Shown here piece after piece: positions 23,761-37,400 of a DNA stretch of 64,000 bases (its first letter is position 1; each line of letters opens with the position of its first letter). The notes under the pieces are model-generated. The model saw only the letters and a program-made list of their open reading frames with translations. It ran no database searches and had not been told where the DNA came from. The stretch lies in NCBI GenBank assembly GCA_933228895.1, contig OW121846.1:112981054-113045053 (forward strand), written 5' to 3'. Position numbers and translations under genes: made by a program. This DNA comes from Platycnemis pennipes. Lineage: Eukaryota > Arthropoda > Insecta > Odonata > Platycnemididae.

Positions 23761-25975
23761 AAATCACGGCAAAATAGCATTATGTTCCGGCCTTTGAAAT
23801 ACCATCATATTGTGAATTTTGGGTCATCGAAATAAATGTGAAAATAATCAGGTAGCAGTTGACTTCGCTTCTCCAAATCTTTTACCCATCGACTCAGAAC
23901 GTATTCTTAGACAGTATTTACAATCTGTATGATGTAATTTAAGCCAGATGTTATCTCAATGCCTTAGTATTGACGCTGGCATCAATCACGTCTAATTTTA
24001 AATTGCTTGTCCAGGAAAATATTCTTAATATCCACTGGACTCCGCGACGAAGCACTGATTCCCTTGATATTTAACGTGAAGTAAACCCGTAGTTTTCTCA
24101 CAATTGGTCATATAAATGAATACTTTTATTGAAGAAATAGTTCATAATTGTATTTACTTCCTTTGGCGCCCCTCGTCCAAGACAAGAGAGTCAAGATGAG
24201 ATAGCGCATCGGTTCGTTAAAATTGATGACGACACATCGGTTTTTCGCCAATGAGAGAAGCTAAAAATCACGCACGTTGCTAAGTGCTCGTGCCAACTTA
24301 CAAGGTACAGACTATTTACTACGGTTAAGCGAATTACCCTGCGGGAACTTCAAGTCGTTTGACAGGGAATTCTTCTCCATGGAAGTGTAATGCATTTTTA
24401 ATAGTTTACAGTGCAAGATTCTAATGGCAACGGTGGACATTAATGCAATTGTCAGGAATTGGTACCAATTAGTCAGCTACGTGCTCTTATTACCACAACC
24501 TCAACCCAAACCGATTATTCTCTGTAGCGGTAATAATAAAGCCGCTGTCTCTTTACAAATGGACGGGAAGAAGCAACAGCAAAAAATTGAAGAAAGGAAT
24601 TAGCAGATCAAAGCGATTATCCTATGAGACTCCCTTTGACAAGTTTGGTAGAATTGAAAAACTGGCTGTAGGAAGTTGACACTGAAAATAACGCATACAC
24701 TGGGATTAAACATTGATCCCTCTAAATCTGATTATTTACCCATGATATTCCAAATCATCAAACATACTGAAATAAATGGGTTAAACCATAAGGAAAAACC
24801 TTGTTTCACTTTCAACCTTCCCTTTAACTTGCATTACTATCTGCATCTTTTGATGATTCCCTCACACCAAGCTGCTTTTAAATTTTAAATTAATTATTTC
24901 ATAAATTATACGCTGAATTATAGTAATCGCTTCTATTTTGTAACTAGACAGTTCTTCCCCAGAAAATTGCGTTCACCCTCAAGGCATTTCATTAATCATG
25001 GGCATCAACCACATAGGAACTCCTCATCTCTTATCACAAGGCTTCAAATACTTACGACACTGACTATATTTTATTTCGAAAAGTAAAGGCAATACTTCCA
25101 AAAAATCACCAAACCATTTACATCACAACTACAGTGTGGATTCGATTGACACGGGAAACGTTTTTGTAACAGTACTTATGTCACGGAAGACACCATAGAG
25201 AACTCTTTTCCACTTATAATGGAGTGCACTACGACTTGTCACTATCTTTGTAACTTTGGCTGCACCAGCTGCACTTTAACATCAGAGCTATGCATGTCGG
25301 CTTACCGAGCATGAATTCGTACGTCACCGAAACATTTTTAAATTTACTAGCGCTAAATCCCAACAAATCCACTTCCTACCATTTATCCCATATTGAATCA
25401 ACATCAAAAACTCTTATTACACCTTATTTGTCATTTAAGATACGTTTGCCTGAGGATAACGACAAAATTTGTGAGCACGTCATGAGCTCATGCGTTTGCT
25501 TGACACATGGATATCGAAAAATTCTAATTTTAGCATCAGTAACCACTTAATTTAGACAGTGGGGAGAGTAAAAATGTCGAAACTACTCGAAGTTTTGCTC
25601 GTAAATGCTAAAATCTACAGAAAACTTCGAGAAAAGCAAAGAGCACACCACACTAGAGCACGGCTCACATTTAGCAATTTTTGTCAGACTTGCGCCATCA
25701 CAGACACTGCCAAGGTTAAAATGTGCCTCGGAATAACTCACTCAACCATAATAACTTTAATGCATGAAACTTTTTCACTTGATACACCGAAACTGAACAT
25801 TTTAGTGAGGTATTTTCACTCCTTTGTCCTATGAGCGGTCACTTGCAAAACTCATGGTGAAAACGCTATAATAAATAAGAGATTGAGGACGCCTTGGATT
25901 CCTGAGAAGGAATTCATGGAAAACGGATGATAAAATATCTTCACTCCCAAAAATACGCAGGTGGAATATATAAAC
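23761..25975. other. unassigned AT-rich sequence
   Basis: ORFs of 70-91 codons at 24676-24888, 25290-25550 and 25559-25834 have no recognisable domains. Confidence 0.4.
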
Positions 25976-25979
25976 CCTG

Positions 25980-26150
25980 TGGTAGGCGTTCATAGGGAGG
26001 CGGGCCAAATGGATTGGACACCTGCTGGCTCATGAAGGATTGCTGAGCACCGTGTTAGAAGGGATGGTAGGCGGTGAAAACTAAAAATAGAGACCGATAC
26101 GAATGCGAGAGGCAGATAACGGGTGGCATGCGATGCAGGATATTTTTTGG
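25980..26150 (+). mobile_element. LINE-B-like RT C-terminal fragment
   Basis: A frame encodes RRAKWIGHLLAHEGLLSTVL, then EGMVGGE, equivalent to the HILRHDGLM-EGK block of LINE-B. It abuts the LINE-A tail that follows. Confidence 0.6.
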
Positions 26151-26214
26151 GAATAAAAGCGTGGTTAAGAGATCAATAGATGGGGACGGCTGTGAAAAAT
26201 AATCCTTATGTATT

Positions 26215-26630
26215 TGTAAAATCAGATTAGAGAGATAGATTGTCGTACCGATAGATTTAAAATGTCATTTTTCCCGCGTACTATAAGAGAGCATAGGTAA
26301 TAGGCAGCATAGTAAAGGGATAGGTAGATGAAATATTGCTAGAGTAGACTTCAGTTCATCATGCATGTTTTAACATCACTAACCTATGCAAGCTAGGGAA
26401 ATGCAGATAAATATATGTAGAGAAATGCCTTTATAACCAGTAATCGCTTCATTACTCTGTCGATAATAACCATTTAGTTGCACGTGACTCATACATAACA
26501 TGTTTCCATTAATTAGTAGCATTTTAGCTCTTCGTTGCATGTAAGCTGAGCATGTTTGGTGATCTTTACCCCCTCCCACACGCCCTCGTGGTGACTCGCA
26601 GGGTATTGCGTTGGTGTAAATGTAACTGAA
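26215..26630 (+). mobile_element. LINE-A 3' tail
   Basis: Shares CGTACCGATAGATTTAAAATG, trimmed here, and CATGTTTTAACATCACTAACC with the other tails. It ends near GTTGGTGTAAATGTAAC. Confidence 0.7.
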
Positions 26631-26639
26631 GAAATAATC

Positions 26640-26960
26640 AGCCGATACGGTCGCGATTTGCGCGGGCGCGCGTGATTCTTTCGATGGCCGTGAAGCGTGG
26701 CGGGTAAGGGGCTAAGGCGGGCAAGCGGAGGGCGATCGACCTCCTCTGCCTCGCGATCAATATAATCAACATATTCCGTGCAGGGGGAATAAATTTGTTT
26801 CCTGGCAACGCGGTAGAGTAAAAATATCTCTCAATGTTGCCTCCGATTAGCTGGCGGGCTCAGTTCAGTTAAGTGAGAACTCTGGAAATGACCTCAGGTG
26901 ACCGTCGGTGATGGGCTACGATCAACTTGTCAGTTGTGCGAAATATGAGCCTCAAGAATA
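26640..26960 (+). promoter_or_regulatory. CpG-dense stretch, possible promoter/5' exon of PTPDC1
   Basis: CpG dinucleotides are clearly denser here than in the flanks, with GCGCGGGCGCGCG near 26660. It follows directly after a LINE-A tail (ends about 26630) and precedes LINE-A RT debris at 27185. No ORF of note. The location upstream of the gene and the X-box-like motif suggest regulatory DNA, but no transcript evidence can be read from sequence. Confidence 0.25.
26797..26809 (+). promoter_or_regulatory. RFX X-box-like site (candidate)
   Basis: GTTTCC-T-GGCAAC: two inverted half-sites with a 1-nt spacer, one of them the perfect GGCAAC half. RFX factors drive ciliary genes through such X-boxes. 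The site lies at the edge of a CpG-dense stretch (26640-26780), upstream of a TCAGT initiator-like string near 26867 and about 4.4 kb before the PTPDC1 start codon on the same strand. That this is the PTPDC1 promoter is inference; a chance match is quite possible. Confidence 0.35.
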
Positions 26961-27184
26961 CTATTGTGTGCGATTTCCTTTTAGAACACGATGACTATAA
27001 GGTACGTGCATTTATCTCTATCATGTGTAGTGAATAAAGCAAATTTGCATGTTCCACACACAATTTTCAACGTAGAACCTAAGACAACAATCTTCCTCCT
27101 AGAAAATATCATTCTCGTCAAAACGAAAGAGGTTAATCTCCTGATTGACGTAAAAGTTGTTCGCAAGAAATTGTACCAAACTTA

Positions 27185-27680
27185 GATGTAATATTTGATA
27201 AGTCCTTGAAAGAAGATAGAGTACCGGAAGGACTGGATAGTTACGCGCGTAGTTCGTATGTTTAAAAGCGGGAACAAAAAGAATCCAGGATATTAGGTTA
27301 CTTCTTCACGACATAGTTAACACCGTGTGACAAGAAAAAGCAAGTGTACGCTGTTTTTTTATTTAAGGAAAGCGATTTCCAAGGTTCCTAAAGAAAACAA
27401 ATATTCAAACTACTGGCATATGGAATCGATAAAAATTTGGTAAATTGGATACACGACTTCCTCGCAGGTCGTAAAAAAGAGGTGTTAATCGACGCGATGG
27501 AAGCAGCTCTAAAGTGATGGTAACCTCCAGCACTCCTCAACATTATTCCTCATTTAGACAAGCCACATCATTGAGAACATTTCCAGTAGCATAAGGGTAT
27601 TTGCTGATAATACGGTCGTCCATTGGGAAACTGCCGGACCGAGAGATACAAGAATTCGTTTTTCCCGCGCATAACACACT
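27185..27680 (+). mobile_element. LINE-A RT fragment
   Basis: Frames give IFDKSLKEDRVPEGL, a KSGNKKNPG-like string, AYGIDKNLVNWIHDFLAGRKKEV (quoted in part) and VFADNTVVH, a degraded FADD. The order and spacing follow the jockey/CR1 RT, with a deletion between the first two blocks. It would lie in the 5' UTR intron if PTPDC1 starts near 26.8 kb. Confidence 0.65.
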
Positions 27681-27699
27681 TCCACAAATAAGACAAAGC

Positions 27700-28210
27700 A
27701 TGATTATTTTACAAATTAAGAATCGCACTTCATTATTATTTCCAAAAAATATTCCCCCTGTTTTGGAGTAGAAAGGCATTTCCATGGCTGGTGACTTCCT
27801 TCTCCACGCTCTTGTGCGAGCAAAGCATGTTTCGGTGACCGCAGGAAGAGAGGAAATACTGGGTGGAAGGGCAGAGCCGGTTGGGTTCTGGGTGCGGTAG
27901 GTTGGGGCGGGTAGTGAATCTCGTTGGAGCCAGCAAAATTGAAAAAATACACGTGAGTTCCTGGACAGTGAATTTGGAAGTCACATCAGTAGGAGGGAGG
28001 AAATGTAGAACCTTTAAATCGATAATGAAAGGAAAAATCGCGAAAAGGAGCATGTTTTGGGGGTAGGGACAGAAGTGAGTGCAAGAAGAGAAAGGTAGGA
28101 AGACCGATGGTGGTGATTGGCTGATTTGAAGTGGCGTGGCGTATTGGGCAATTCAGAAAGTGGGGCAGCGTTTACATGGAAGGAGTTAGATTACATTTGT
28201 GGAAATAATA
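27700..28210. other. unassigned, Pro/Ser-rich minus-strand ORFs
   Basis: Overlapping minus-strand ORFs (78 and 105 codons, 27716-28053) with biased composition; no domain recognised. Confidence 0.3.
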
Positions 28211-28214
28211 ACAA

Positions 28215-28440
28215 TAGTAATGGTCATTAGTCAAGAGTCCTAAGATTGATTTGGCGCAGCTCTCCACTCGATTTTTATATCGGGTAACCTTTTCATATTC
28301 ACGTACTTCTTATCTTTCACACCCTACACTACTTGCTCTATGTATCTCATGCGAGGCCTTCCTTTCCCATTCTTCCCGTTCACTTTGCCTTCGACGATTG
28401 TTTTCATCAGGCCGTCATGCCTCCAGATTGTCCCATAAAG
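28215..28440 (-). mobile_element. LINE-B 3' end, inverted
   Basis: The reverse complement reads through the GRPRMRY-like block to the AATC(C/T)TAGGA 3' end, matching 16560-16750. The plus strand has CAGGCCGTCATGCC and CATGCGAGGCCTTCCTTTCCC, diagnostic of this family. Confidence 0.75.
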
Positions 28441-31225
28441 CTGTCTTCTTTTTAAATTGTCACGCCAATTTTAAAATGTACCGTATAAAAATCCAGCGAC
28501 ACCATAAGTGGTCATCTGGTAGCCGTCCTCGGAGGCATGAACTGATTGATACTATTACTGACCTACTATTTCAGCCATCTTTTATGGCTTGATGAATTTA
28601 CCCAAACCCCCTCTACTTGATGCAATACGTTTCAAACAATGAACTTGGGAAAATTTCTGTTCCTAAAAACACAGATCAAGTGTGTGGATATTTCCTGCGG
28701 GGTCTTCGCTGAGGATATTATAGGAGTAATACGGCAAGACTACATTGTTCATTTGGAAACTGCATATAACTTGAAATTCAGAGACAGCCTAAAATCAATT
28801 GAAGTCGTCTTTATGGGCAATTTCTCCTGTGGACTCCTCTCCTTCTTCTGCGGACTACAGTCCATTTGTTTACATGCAGTAATAGGAATACGAACGACCA
28901 AGTAATACGTCCCAGTCTGGTTATAATTTCAGACTGTATGAAGCACAGCGTCACTGCATTTTACACCTTTCAAAGTAAGCTGCTCCATAGTGTAAAAAGG
29001 GCACTTGACCTACGCAAAACATTTTACTTTTTCGACTGTGCGGTGACAATACGAGAACCGCCACAATATGTTTAATGGTTGCATCGCCAAGATTTTGGAG
29101 ACGATGCTGGATGGCATTTCTATTCCACATCTCAAAGACTCAAGTAACGCACTTGGATGCACGCTGAAGAGATTAAATACACGTACCAATCTATAGTTAA
29201 ATATTAACAAATAAAGCCAGACTTCTGTGGAACTTTACAAGTGGACTAAATTGAGCGTGAAAGGAATGAACTACGAGTTACTTACCGACGAGTAAATTAA
29301 GGAGGATGAAGAGGCTCTTCAGTGGTTAAAATTTAATCAAACCCTATTTATTCACTACTTCATTCTTCGCCATGCCTTCTCTGTTTCACTATCCAATATT
29401 CCTGGTCCTAGTTCATCCTTATCTACGACCTCCCACCCATGCACGGGACCATTTTTCATTTCTTGATGCCTGATAACATTCTAACCTTTGAGTACAGGGA
29501 TCTTATTTCTCCTTCTCATCTCTTCACTTTGGCGACTCACCACTTTTCTCCAGCTATCTTTGTTTCCCTCCTAAGCTAAGTATTTCCTTATACAGTCTTC
29601 TGCCAACCTTTGTGTTAACATTAAGCTATTTCCTTCTTTCCTGATTTTCCCACCGTTTCTACCTTTATTCATGTTTTCTTTCCTCCTACTGATCCCATTG
29701 TTTTCTCAGCTGCTCTTCTTATTCCCGTCTTCGTTATTTCCCGGCCTCAGCTGTTCTTTTCTTTCCTGCTCTTCCCTCATACATCCGTCCACCAAGTCCT
29801 GAAATTCCCTCCGCTTCCTTCCAATAAGGGCCCCAACGTCTCACTTCTTTATTCTTCTTCCTCTTTTCAGTCTTTTTTTAAACTTAACTCATATGTCTTC
29901 ACCACCAAGATATGTTCAAAGTCCACACGCACCCAAGAAACTGTGAGTGCTGCACGCTGCTCCTAAATATTTTCCTAGTCATGATATGATATAATTTGGT
30001 ATATCCCCGTGTCTCCTGGCATTTTCTAAGTGTTCCCACGCCCGGGATGGTGTTTAAACCACATGTTAGTGGTCATCAAATTATGCCTTCAAGAGAACAC
30101 CACTGCTTTCTCACCACGGTCAATTATTTCACCCTGCCCATAGTCCTCTATTCCAATTCCATCCCTCCCTTCCCTAACTACACCGTTTCAGTATCAATTG
30201 ACTATTACACCCTTACTTCCCTTAACTTCCTCAATTCTTTATTCCAGATGATAATATAAGTTCAATTATTGCTATACTTCTTTTTCTTCATTCTCTTAAT
30301 AGCATCTAGTCGGCACGTAAACATCAGCGACAACTAGGTACGTTCGTCTGCTTCGCTTATATTTCTGTCATCAAATTTCTATCACTCACCTACTCCGCAT
30401 TCAACACCCTTTTCCCTATTGTGCATAAAATGGTAGAAAGTAAATAATTTATCTAACAATAATTGCTCCCTCAAAATTCTCGAACAAAATTACTGTTTAT
30501 ATAGCAGGATATGCAAGAAGAGAAAGCTGATTGACTTGAACCAGTCGTCGGTGTTCGTGAGTTAAATGCTACAAACGAAAAGTCATGGTGGACTTGAACC
30601 TGGGAGGATCTATTGTAGACTACCTGAAATGATCTAGTCTACCTATTAAAAAAAAGTTTTTTTCAACATTTTTAACGAGCAAAAGAGCGTTTGGAAACCT
30701 TTCTAAAAATATCGGACGGGAAGTGCGAATTGCATGAATTTTCAAATGGCTGCAATACTATTTCAACAATTTCAGCTATAATGTTCCGAAAGCGTTTTCG
30801 GAGCATCACCTTCGAACGTCGAAAAATGTTTCTAAAATAAACCACTCTGCGATTTGTACGTTTATCACTTGCCTATCACATAAACCTACGTTTATCACTT
30901 GCTAAGTGTAGTTACTATAGTGAGATATTTAAGATTTATAACCAATTTTTGTAACCATCCGCACCAGCCATCATGACCATCCAAATGGAAAATAATAAAT
31001 GAGGCTCATTATTAGCTACATCAAAATTCGGATGGTGACGTGAATCCCGAACCCAAAGACATTCTTGTGAATAAAAAATAGATAAATTAACCCTGGTTTA
31101 AAGTATTAGAAAACCAAGTGTGAGAATAATCTTAAAAAATACTGCACTTATCCTGTATTTCCACTAAAATATTAATTTTTAATGGCAATTAATTTGGTTA
31201 TATTTTAAATAGGAACAGGATATAA
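28441..31225. other. unassigned sequence upstream of PTPDC1
   Basis: No exon recognised. 29340-29900 is strongly pyrimidine-rich on the plus strand. Near 30590 the minus strand carries GGTTCAAGTCC, a B-box match without a convincing A box. PTPDC1 5' UTR may be somewhere here. Confidence 0.35.
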
Positions 31226-31464
31226 ATGGAGGCTACTCTGCATTCTGGCCTGAAAATTATTGGAAGCCCATCAGACAAGACAAATAAAATATTCTTTGCG
31301 GCACCACCATCATCAAACTACAGCTGGGTATCGGAGGGACTGAGAAAAAGTGTTCCCACTGAAATACAATGTGCTCTATTTTGTGGAGGAAACAAGTGCA
31401 AATACGAATCATGTGAGTCGTGGTCAAAGGATGATATGGCCATTGATGGAATTTTCTCTCATTG
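31226..31464 (+). CDS. PTPDC1: PTPDC1 exon 1 (start codon exon)
   Basis: Encodes residues 1-79 plus two bases of W80. The TAA at 31223-31225 is in frame, so translation must begin at or after this ATG. It contains SSNYSWVSEGLRKSVP and CKYESCESWS, matching the conserved N-terminal block of PTPDC1 that precedes the catalytic domain. The donor is TG|GTAAGG. The exon probably begins upstream in 5' UTR; a possible acceptor (AAATAG) ends at 31212. Confidence 0.9.
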
Positions 31465-34400
31465 GTAAGGAATAATCAAATGAAACTGTTAAATATTTAT
31501 ACTTGAGCTTGTTCAAATTAATGCTGTAAAGTGGACGTTTTCCCACCTTTCCGTATTTTGTGATTAATATAAAGGCACTTTCAATGCAATTGCGCGAGGA
31601 AGCTAAGAAAGTAATGAAGACACAAGTCAATATTTCAAACACATTTCATAAATATAACCTTATGGTGTACATACATACATTTTTCAATTTTATTACCCTT
31701 TTCCTTTAATACCTTGAAATTCATTTCTTTCCAGTTTACCTTGTTGCTATATGGTACCAGTAAATTTTAAGTGGGCACATTGCTCCATAATAATATCTTG
31801 TACTATAATTACAAGTATATATACTAGGTGGCGAAAAGTAACTCACTCCTTCGGTATACTTCGCACCAAATAAAAAAATAGTAACAATTATATAAATATT
31901 CGACATGTCTATTTGTAGTTAGTAATGGAACTGTTTTCATAATGTCTTAGTAATTTTAACATCATTGTCAAAAGTCATTGCATAAATGCCTTCAATGCCT
32001 TCAACGAGTTTTATACAATAAACTCTCAACATTTGCGACAAATAACCTCGAACGTTAATTTTTTAGACGAACATCATTCATAATCTTGACATGATTATTT
32101 ATTAATAAAAAAGAATTTATAAATTAAAATAAGCTAATGTAACTACGCACAGGGCTAAAATAATAATTGCATTTCACATAACTTATCGCGGTAAAGCTTT
32201 TGATCGTAAAATATTCTTTCGTACCTACGCCGCTGATGAATACTGATATTATTCCTCTTTGTCGTAAACGACAGCGTTAAATTGATGATTAAATTTAATT
32301 TATCATTTCCTGTCAAGATAGTTCTCATTTTATCAAAAATAAAATTATTATTGAGGTTTCTAGTGCTTATTAGTACCTGTAAATCTGTTTTAAGGGTTCT
32401 TGTTAATCATGTTCTAAGACTGCTGTGTAACACAGCAATTATCAATTTCAATTCCTAGGGTCACTGAGGAAATTCTAGCCATGTCCAGGCCGAATTCAAA
32501 TGTTATCCACTCCAAAAATGTAATTCAACAGTTTAAGAGGTAATATATGTTAAATTTTGGAAATAGTGTGGCATGACGTTTTTCTCAATTATTGTAATAA
32601 TCTTCCATTTTCTACAGTCTTAGAATACAAACACTGATAAATCTCCAGCAGCCTGGCGAGCATAGTAAATGTGGACCACCATTGGAAAATTGTGGTTTCT
32701 CATATGATCCAGAGTTATTCATGAAAGAAGGCAGTGAGTCACGTTATTTTTGTATAACCAAATAATATTTTTCTGTAAATGCTATTTTTCATGTGTATGC
32801 AGCAATATCAATATGGGAAATAATTGAAAGTGACATAAGAATGATACTTAAACAGCAAATAGTACTGCTGATTCCCTGTGTGCCGATCCTAATAACACCA
32901 TTTTCAGTCCACTCAAGACTCCCCTCCCAAAACTCACGCCCTCAATAGAAACGAAGTGATCTCTCAAAGGGATCTCCACATTTCAGGAGTGACGGGGGTG
33001 AATTTCGTGCAGTATTGAAGCTTCTGAAAAACTGACACACTAACAACGCGACACTTCAAAAGGAATATTATTTCTTAGCCCTGTTGCAAAACCGACACAT
33101 GGTAAGCGTGCGCTGGGCGTGCTAAGTCTGGAGCTGTTCCGGCCCCACCGTTGCACGATGGCCGGGACTATCTCAATGGAGCACATCGTACGAATGGATG
33201 GTAATCTCTCACCTAAAGCTGATTTAATTTGGATATCAACGTCGTTTCATTCACTTACACGCACTTAAGATTTAAAAAATACCATAATAAAGGACACTGG
33301 TTTTACAAACCTAATACTTTCCACAAGGATGACATTTATAAGGTTTCAGGTGTGCTGACAATCACTTAAATTTAAAGCTATTTGCAAAGTGTGGTTTGCT
33401 GATTGCTATGCTAGGAACAAGGAAGCAGAATTTAAATTATCCCCCAGTAAATTTAAGAGCCAAATGCATCCTTAGGGAAATTAGGTAAAGGGCAAAAACA
33501 TCCCTAGGAAAATTAGGAATCAAAACCAGAGAAAAAGCAAACAATTAATTTATCAAATTAATCAAAATCATTAAAAGGAAAAAAGGAAGTTTATAACTGA
33601 TCCACCATCATCATCAGTCAAGAATCCTACGATTGGCTTGACGCAGCTCTCCACTCGATTCTGCTACCGGCTTATCTCTTCAAAGGCTCCCACTTCTTCA
33701 TCTTCGTAGTCCGATATAGCTATGTAAACTTGCACCATAATTGGTATCCGTACGCTTAATTCTACCTCCACCATTTCTTTCGCTATACTGCAGGAAGCTC
33801 TTCGCCCGGCACTCTTCCTGAGCATTACGCCTACTCCAGAATCACCATCAAGACCCTGTGTGCATAATCCTGTAGCTTCCACTCCATGAATCTCACTCTT
33901 GATTCTTCCACGATATCTTCGTAGAATCTTTGATTTTCTAACATACTCACAAATATATGACCTCAAGTTGTTAAACAACCATATCCCTGTAAACGCTTTC
34001 AACTGTTCCGCTACCTACTCCATCACTTTCCACTCCCTCATCCTCGCCGTAACCTTGCCCCTTCCTTTCATCTTTCTCTAATTTTAACCAAAAAAGGAAA
34101 CCCAATTGCGCCAAACACCGCCAGAATTTTCCCCTCCCCATTTCAGCACACCCTAGAAAACCCTTATGTTTAACATCTTTTGAATTACGTGTGTATGGCG
34201 TCTAAACCACTAGAGGCCGAATAAAAACAGTGGAATTTTTCCAGGTGCTATGCTTTTAAATTATTCAACAGATTATGATTCTTCGCTCGACTGCTCGAGC
34301 ACAAAAACATTGGTTTTCCCTGAGGATTTGGTTGCCTTATCCGGATTGGCGGACTCGTGAACATTGGCCTTCTTAGAATCACTCTCTTCGTTCCGAGGCC

Positions 34401-37400
34401 CTGCCTCCGTTGATATGCTAGACTTTTGGATTGGTCGGTCCCATAACCTTCCTGGACTATTCTCCCACTTTAGAACACCTCCCACGATTCATAGTCTCTC
34501 CCTCCTCTGCGCATCACAGGAGTGCGTGGGAATGTATCTGCCGTCCATGACTCGAAAATAAGTTAGTGAAAATTCCATCTATGAAAGGAAAGGAGGATGG
34601 CGGGCATCAGAAAGCCTTCCATACCCATCACGGATAGGACAAACCATGGGAATCCTTGGCTTGTGACAGTTTTTTACGATGCGATTCTTGATCTCCAGGA
34701 AAATGAAGAACCGAAACGCTTTCCTCAGAATCACAGTGGAACAGATCACCCTCTACTTGTTCATCACTCAACTCCGCCGGATTTTCACTCGACATTGGGT
34801 GAAATATACGAAAAACGCGCACAGGCTAATATTTCACTGTTGCGTAAACTCGAAATCCGCAATGAGAGAAACGAAGCACTTAATTGCTGAGCGGAAAGAC
34901 TTCATATAATCCGACTACGACTGCAGAATGAGGAGGACTCACTTGGTCCGAGGATTGTGTCCAGAAAAGCTAATGGAAGGCAAAATAGGGCCTCCCGTGC
35001 ATCCTTCTCCAAGCATGTCTTCAGAACCATACGATTTGGTGAGGACATACGCGTGAAAGAGCCTCACTGTCCCAATTCTCGACTGTGAATAGTGGGCTAT
35101 GGAAAGGATGCAAATGGCCAGACAAGATAATCTGCTGAGTCAATCGAAAGCGAAGGGAAAACATCATCATACTCATCCACGCTTCTAGGTTGTCTGTGGT
35201 CAACATACCAAACAGAAATAAAGAACCCTTTAAAAATGACCCTTGAAATTAGCAGGTATAGACAAGGGGATGCACTTAGCCTCTTCGGTCCTGAAAAATA
35301 CGTGGACTATAAAAAGAATGATCTCACTTCTTTTGAGCACATATGAGACTACTGAAATTATATGTTGGAAAAAATGTATTATTATTATTTTCGTTTAAAT
35401 GTTTATAGTGCACATATGTGTACAGTCTTGATTTGAGAGATAGAAAAAAGTTGATGATCGCATGAATAATAATAAAGAGCAACATGGGAAAGAGATAGTG
35501 TGGGCAATATAGTTCACTTTATCTGTGGGCGCGATAAGATGATTTCTGAAAAAGTTTAAACTTCTAAAAGAAAGATTCTAGTGTATGAAATTGACTCTGT
35601 CATGGCGCAAAATTCAAAATCAGGTACGTTCACAGATGGGTACATCAGTGCACTGGAAAAAGCTACCCTCTGAGGGACGTATGGTCCACATATGTAGACA
35701 AGGGGGCCGAAGAGGTTAAGCTTACAGGGGTGACGGCAACTCCACCATAAGACTTTCAAGTCTCGTGGCGATAGTCTCGTCTCGAAATTCCGGGCATGGT
35801 CTCTAATTATCTTACAGGTATAAAGAAAAAAAGGTCGAATCCTTGAAAAGAGAACGTAGGAGCACAAAGATAGGAGACTCAGAATTATCTTCTGAATTAG
35901 AACCCGGATACTTACGAGTATCAAAACATGTTTCCTGAGAGCTTCTAGCTCCTCGATGAACACCGCAGTTCACGGCAATAAACTATTTCTAAGACCAGGT
36001 GAAGGTGGGGACAGATGCATCTGAAATTATATTTAAGGATTTAGGCTCAACGGTTTGTACTTACGCAGAAATTAATAAAGTAATGTAAACTCTGTTAGCA
36101 CAGATTAAGTCGTAGTTACCAAAGATAGAGAAGCGAGATAAATTTCTCTCTTATCACGAAACAGCACTGAAGCACTCCTGTGCCCGCTAATTCCTAGGTA
36201 ATTTAACACAGATTTAGGTATGTTAAACATTGTGTACGAAACGAGTTTAGCAGTTACATTGCTATACCTGAGTCGGTAACACGTAATATGTACCTTGGTA
36301 CCCTTCCCCAAATGCTAATTTTATTACCATTAAGTTAGCAACTAATTTTTATTGGAAAATACGAGCAAAGAACATATAGGGTATGAAACAAAATATATTG
36401 AGACAAACATTCAGTAGCTTGAACAATATCATTAGTAAATGAAGGACATGCAGTCGTCACAGTAGTGCAGTGTGGTTATAAATACGCGGAGAAGGCGAGC
36501 TGAGTGAGTTATGTTTTCGAAATATTGCTCCACTCGATCTTGAAGATGACTTAGCGCACCCAGCGCGAGAAATTTGATGCCGCGTCTCAGCCAGCTGAGG
36601 CGTCTTAGTTGCAGCGTGTAGTCGTCCGACTGATGGCGTACAAAGCAAAAACGTTGGCACGCCAAAAGTAAGCATAGTTGAGCAACAAGTATTTGTGCTT
36701 CAAATAAGAATGAAGCCAAATCAAGTGGCCTATATTTTATGTCTTCCAAAATAAATGAACAGGTTACGGGTATTTCTATTTTCAAACAATCACTTCGGAT
36801 CCTGTTGTTATGATCCTCATTTAGTATTGTGGTTTAAAATTCAACTCCAATTACCCGCCATTATAAGAGCAATAGTAACCGTCCCAAAACCTGCGAAGCA
36901 CTAATTTCTAATACGCCATCTCCGTCACATATCGTTGGTATATCTATTTGATCTTACACTGCCTTCCCAAGTTCCCAATCAAGATTCAAAAATCAAGATC
37001 CCAGTCTTGCAAATGCCGTGACTCTTGGCCAGCTGCTCCTTTTCAACGCGGCACCTTCCTCACATCTCCCTATTGGGACTCATGTGACTCCGAATGACTT
37101 CTTCTCTGCACATCTTACTTTCCTTACCTTTCTTACCTCTCTTGGGCTGAATAACAACCCACAGAATATTGATCTAGTCAACTGAGAGAGCTGCTTTTAG
37201 GAATACTTAGGATTTCAAATTTAGGTACCTATCTTAAAAGTATTTAGTGTAAAAAACTGTATTGTCACATTTGCAAGAGTTTGCACTTTTGTTTGAACAC
37301 GCATACACTAACGCACTCACATGCATACCTATCACTGCAATATTACAGCCGAATTGTAAATCATTTTCATCAAATATGAAATATTCTTTTTTAGTATATT

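Noticed and set aside
30560..30640. SINE on the minus strand from a GGTTCAAGTCC B-box match
   Set aside because: No convincing A box at the expected distance and no body shared with other copies.
35556..35963. 135-codon minus-strand ORF in intron 3
   Set aside because: Hydrophobic start and a loose resemblance to LINE endonuclease code, but no conserved catalytic motif could be pointed to.
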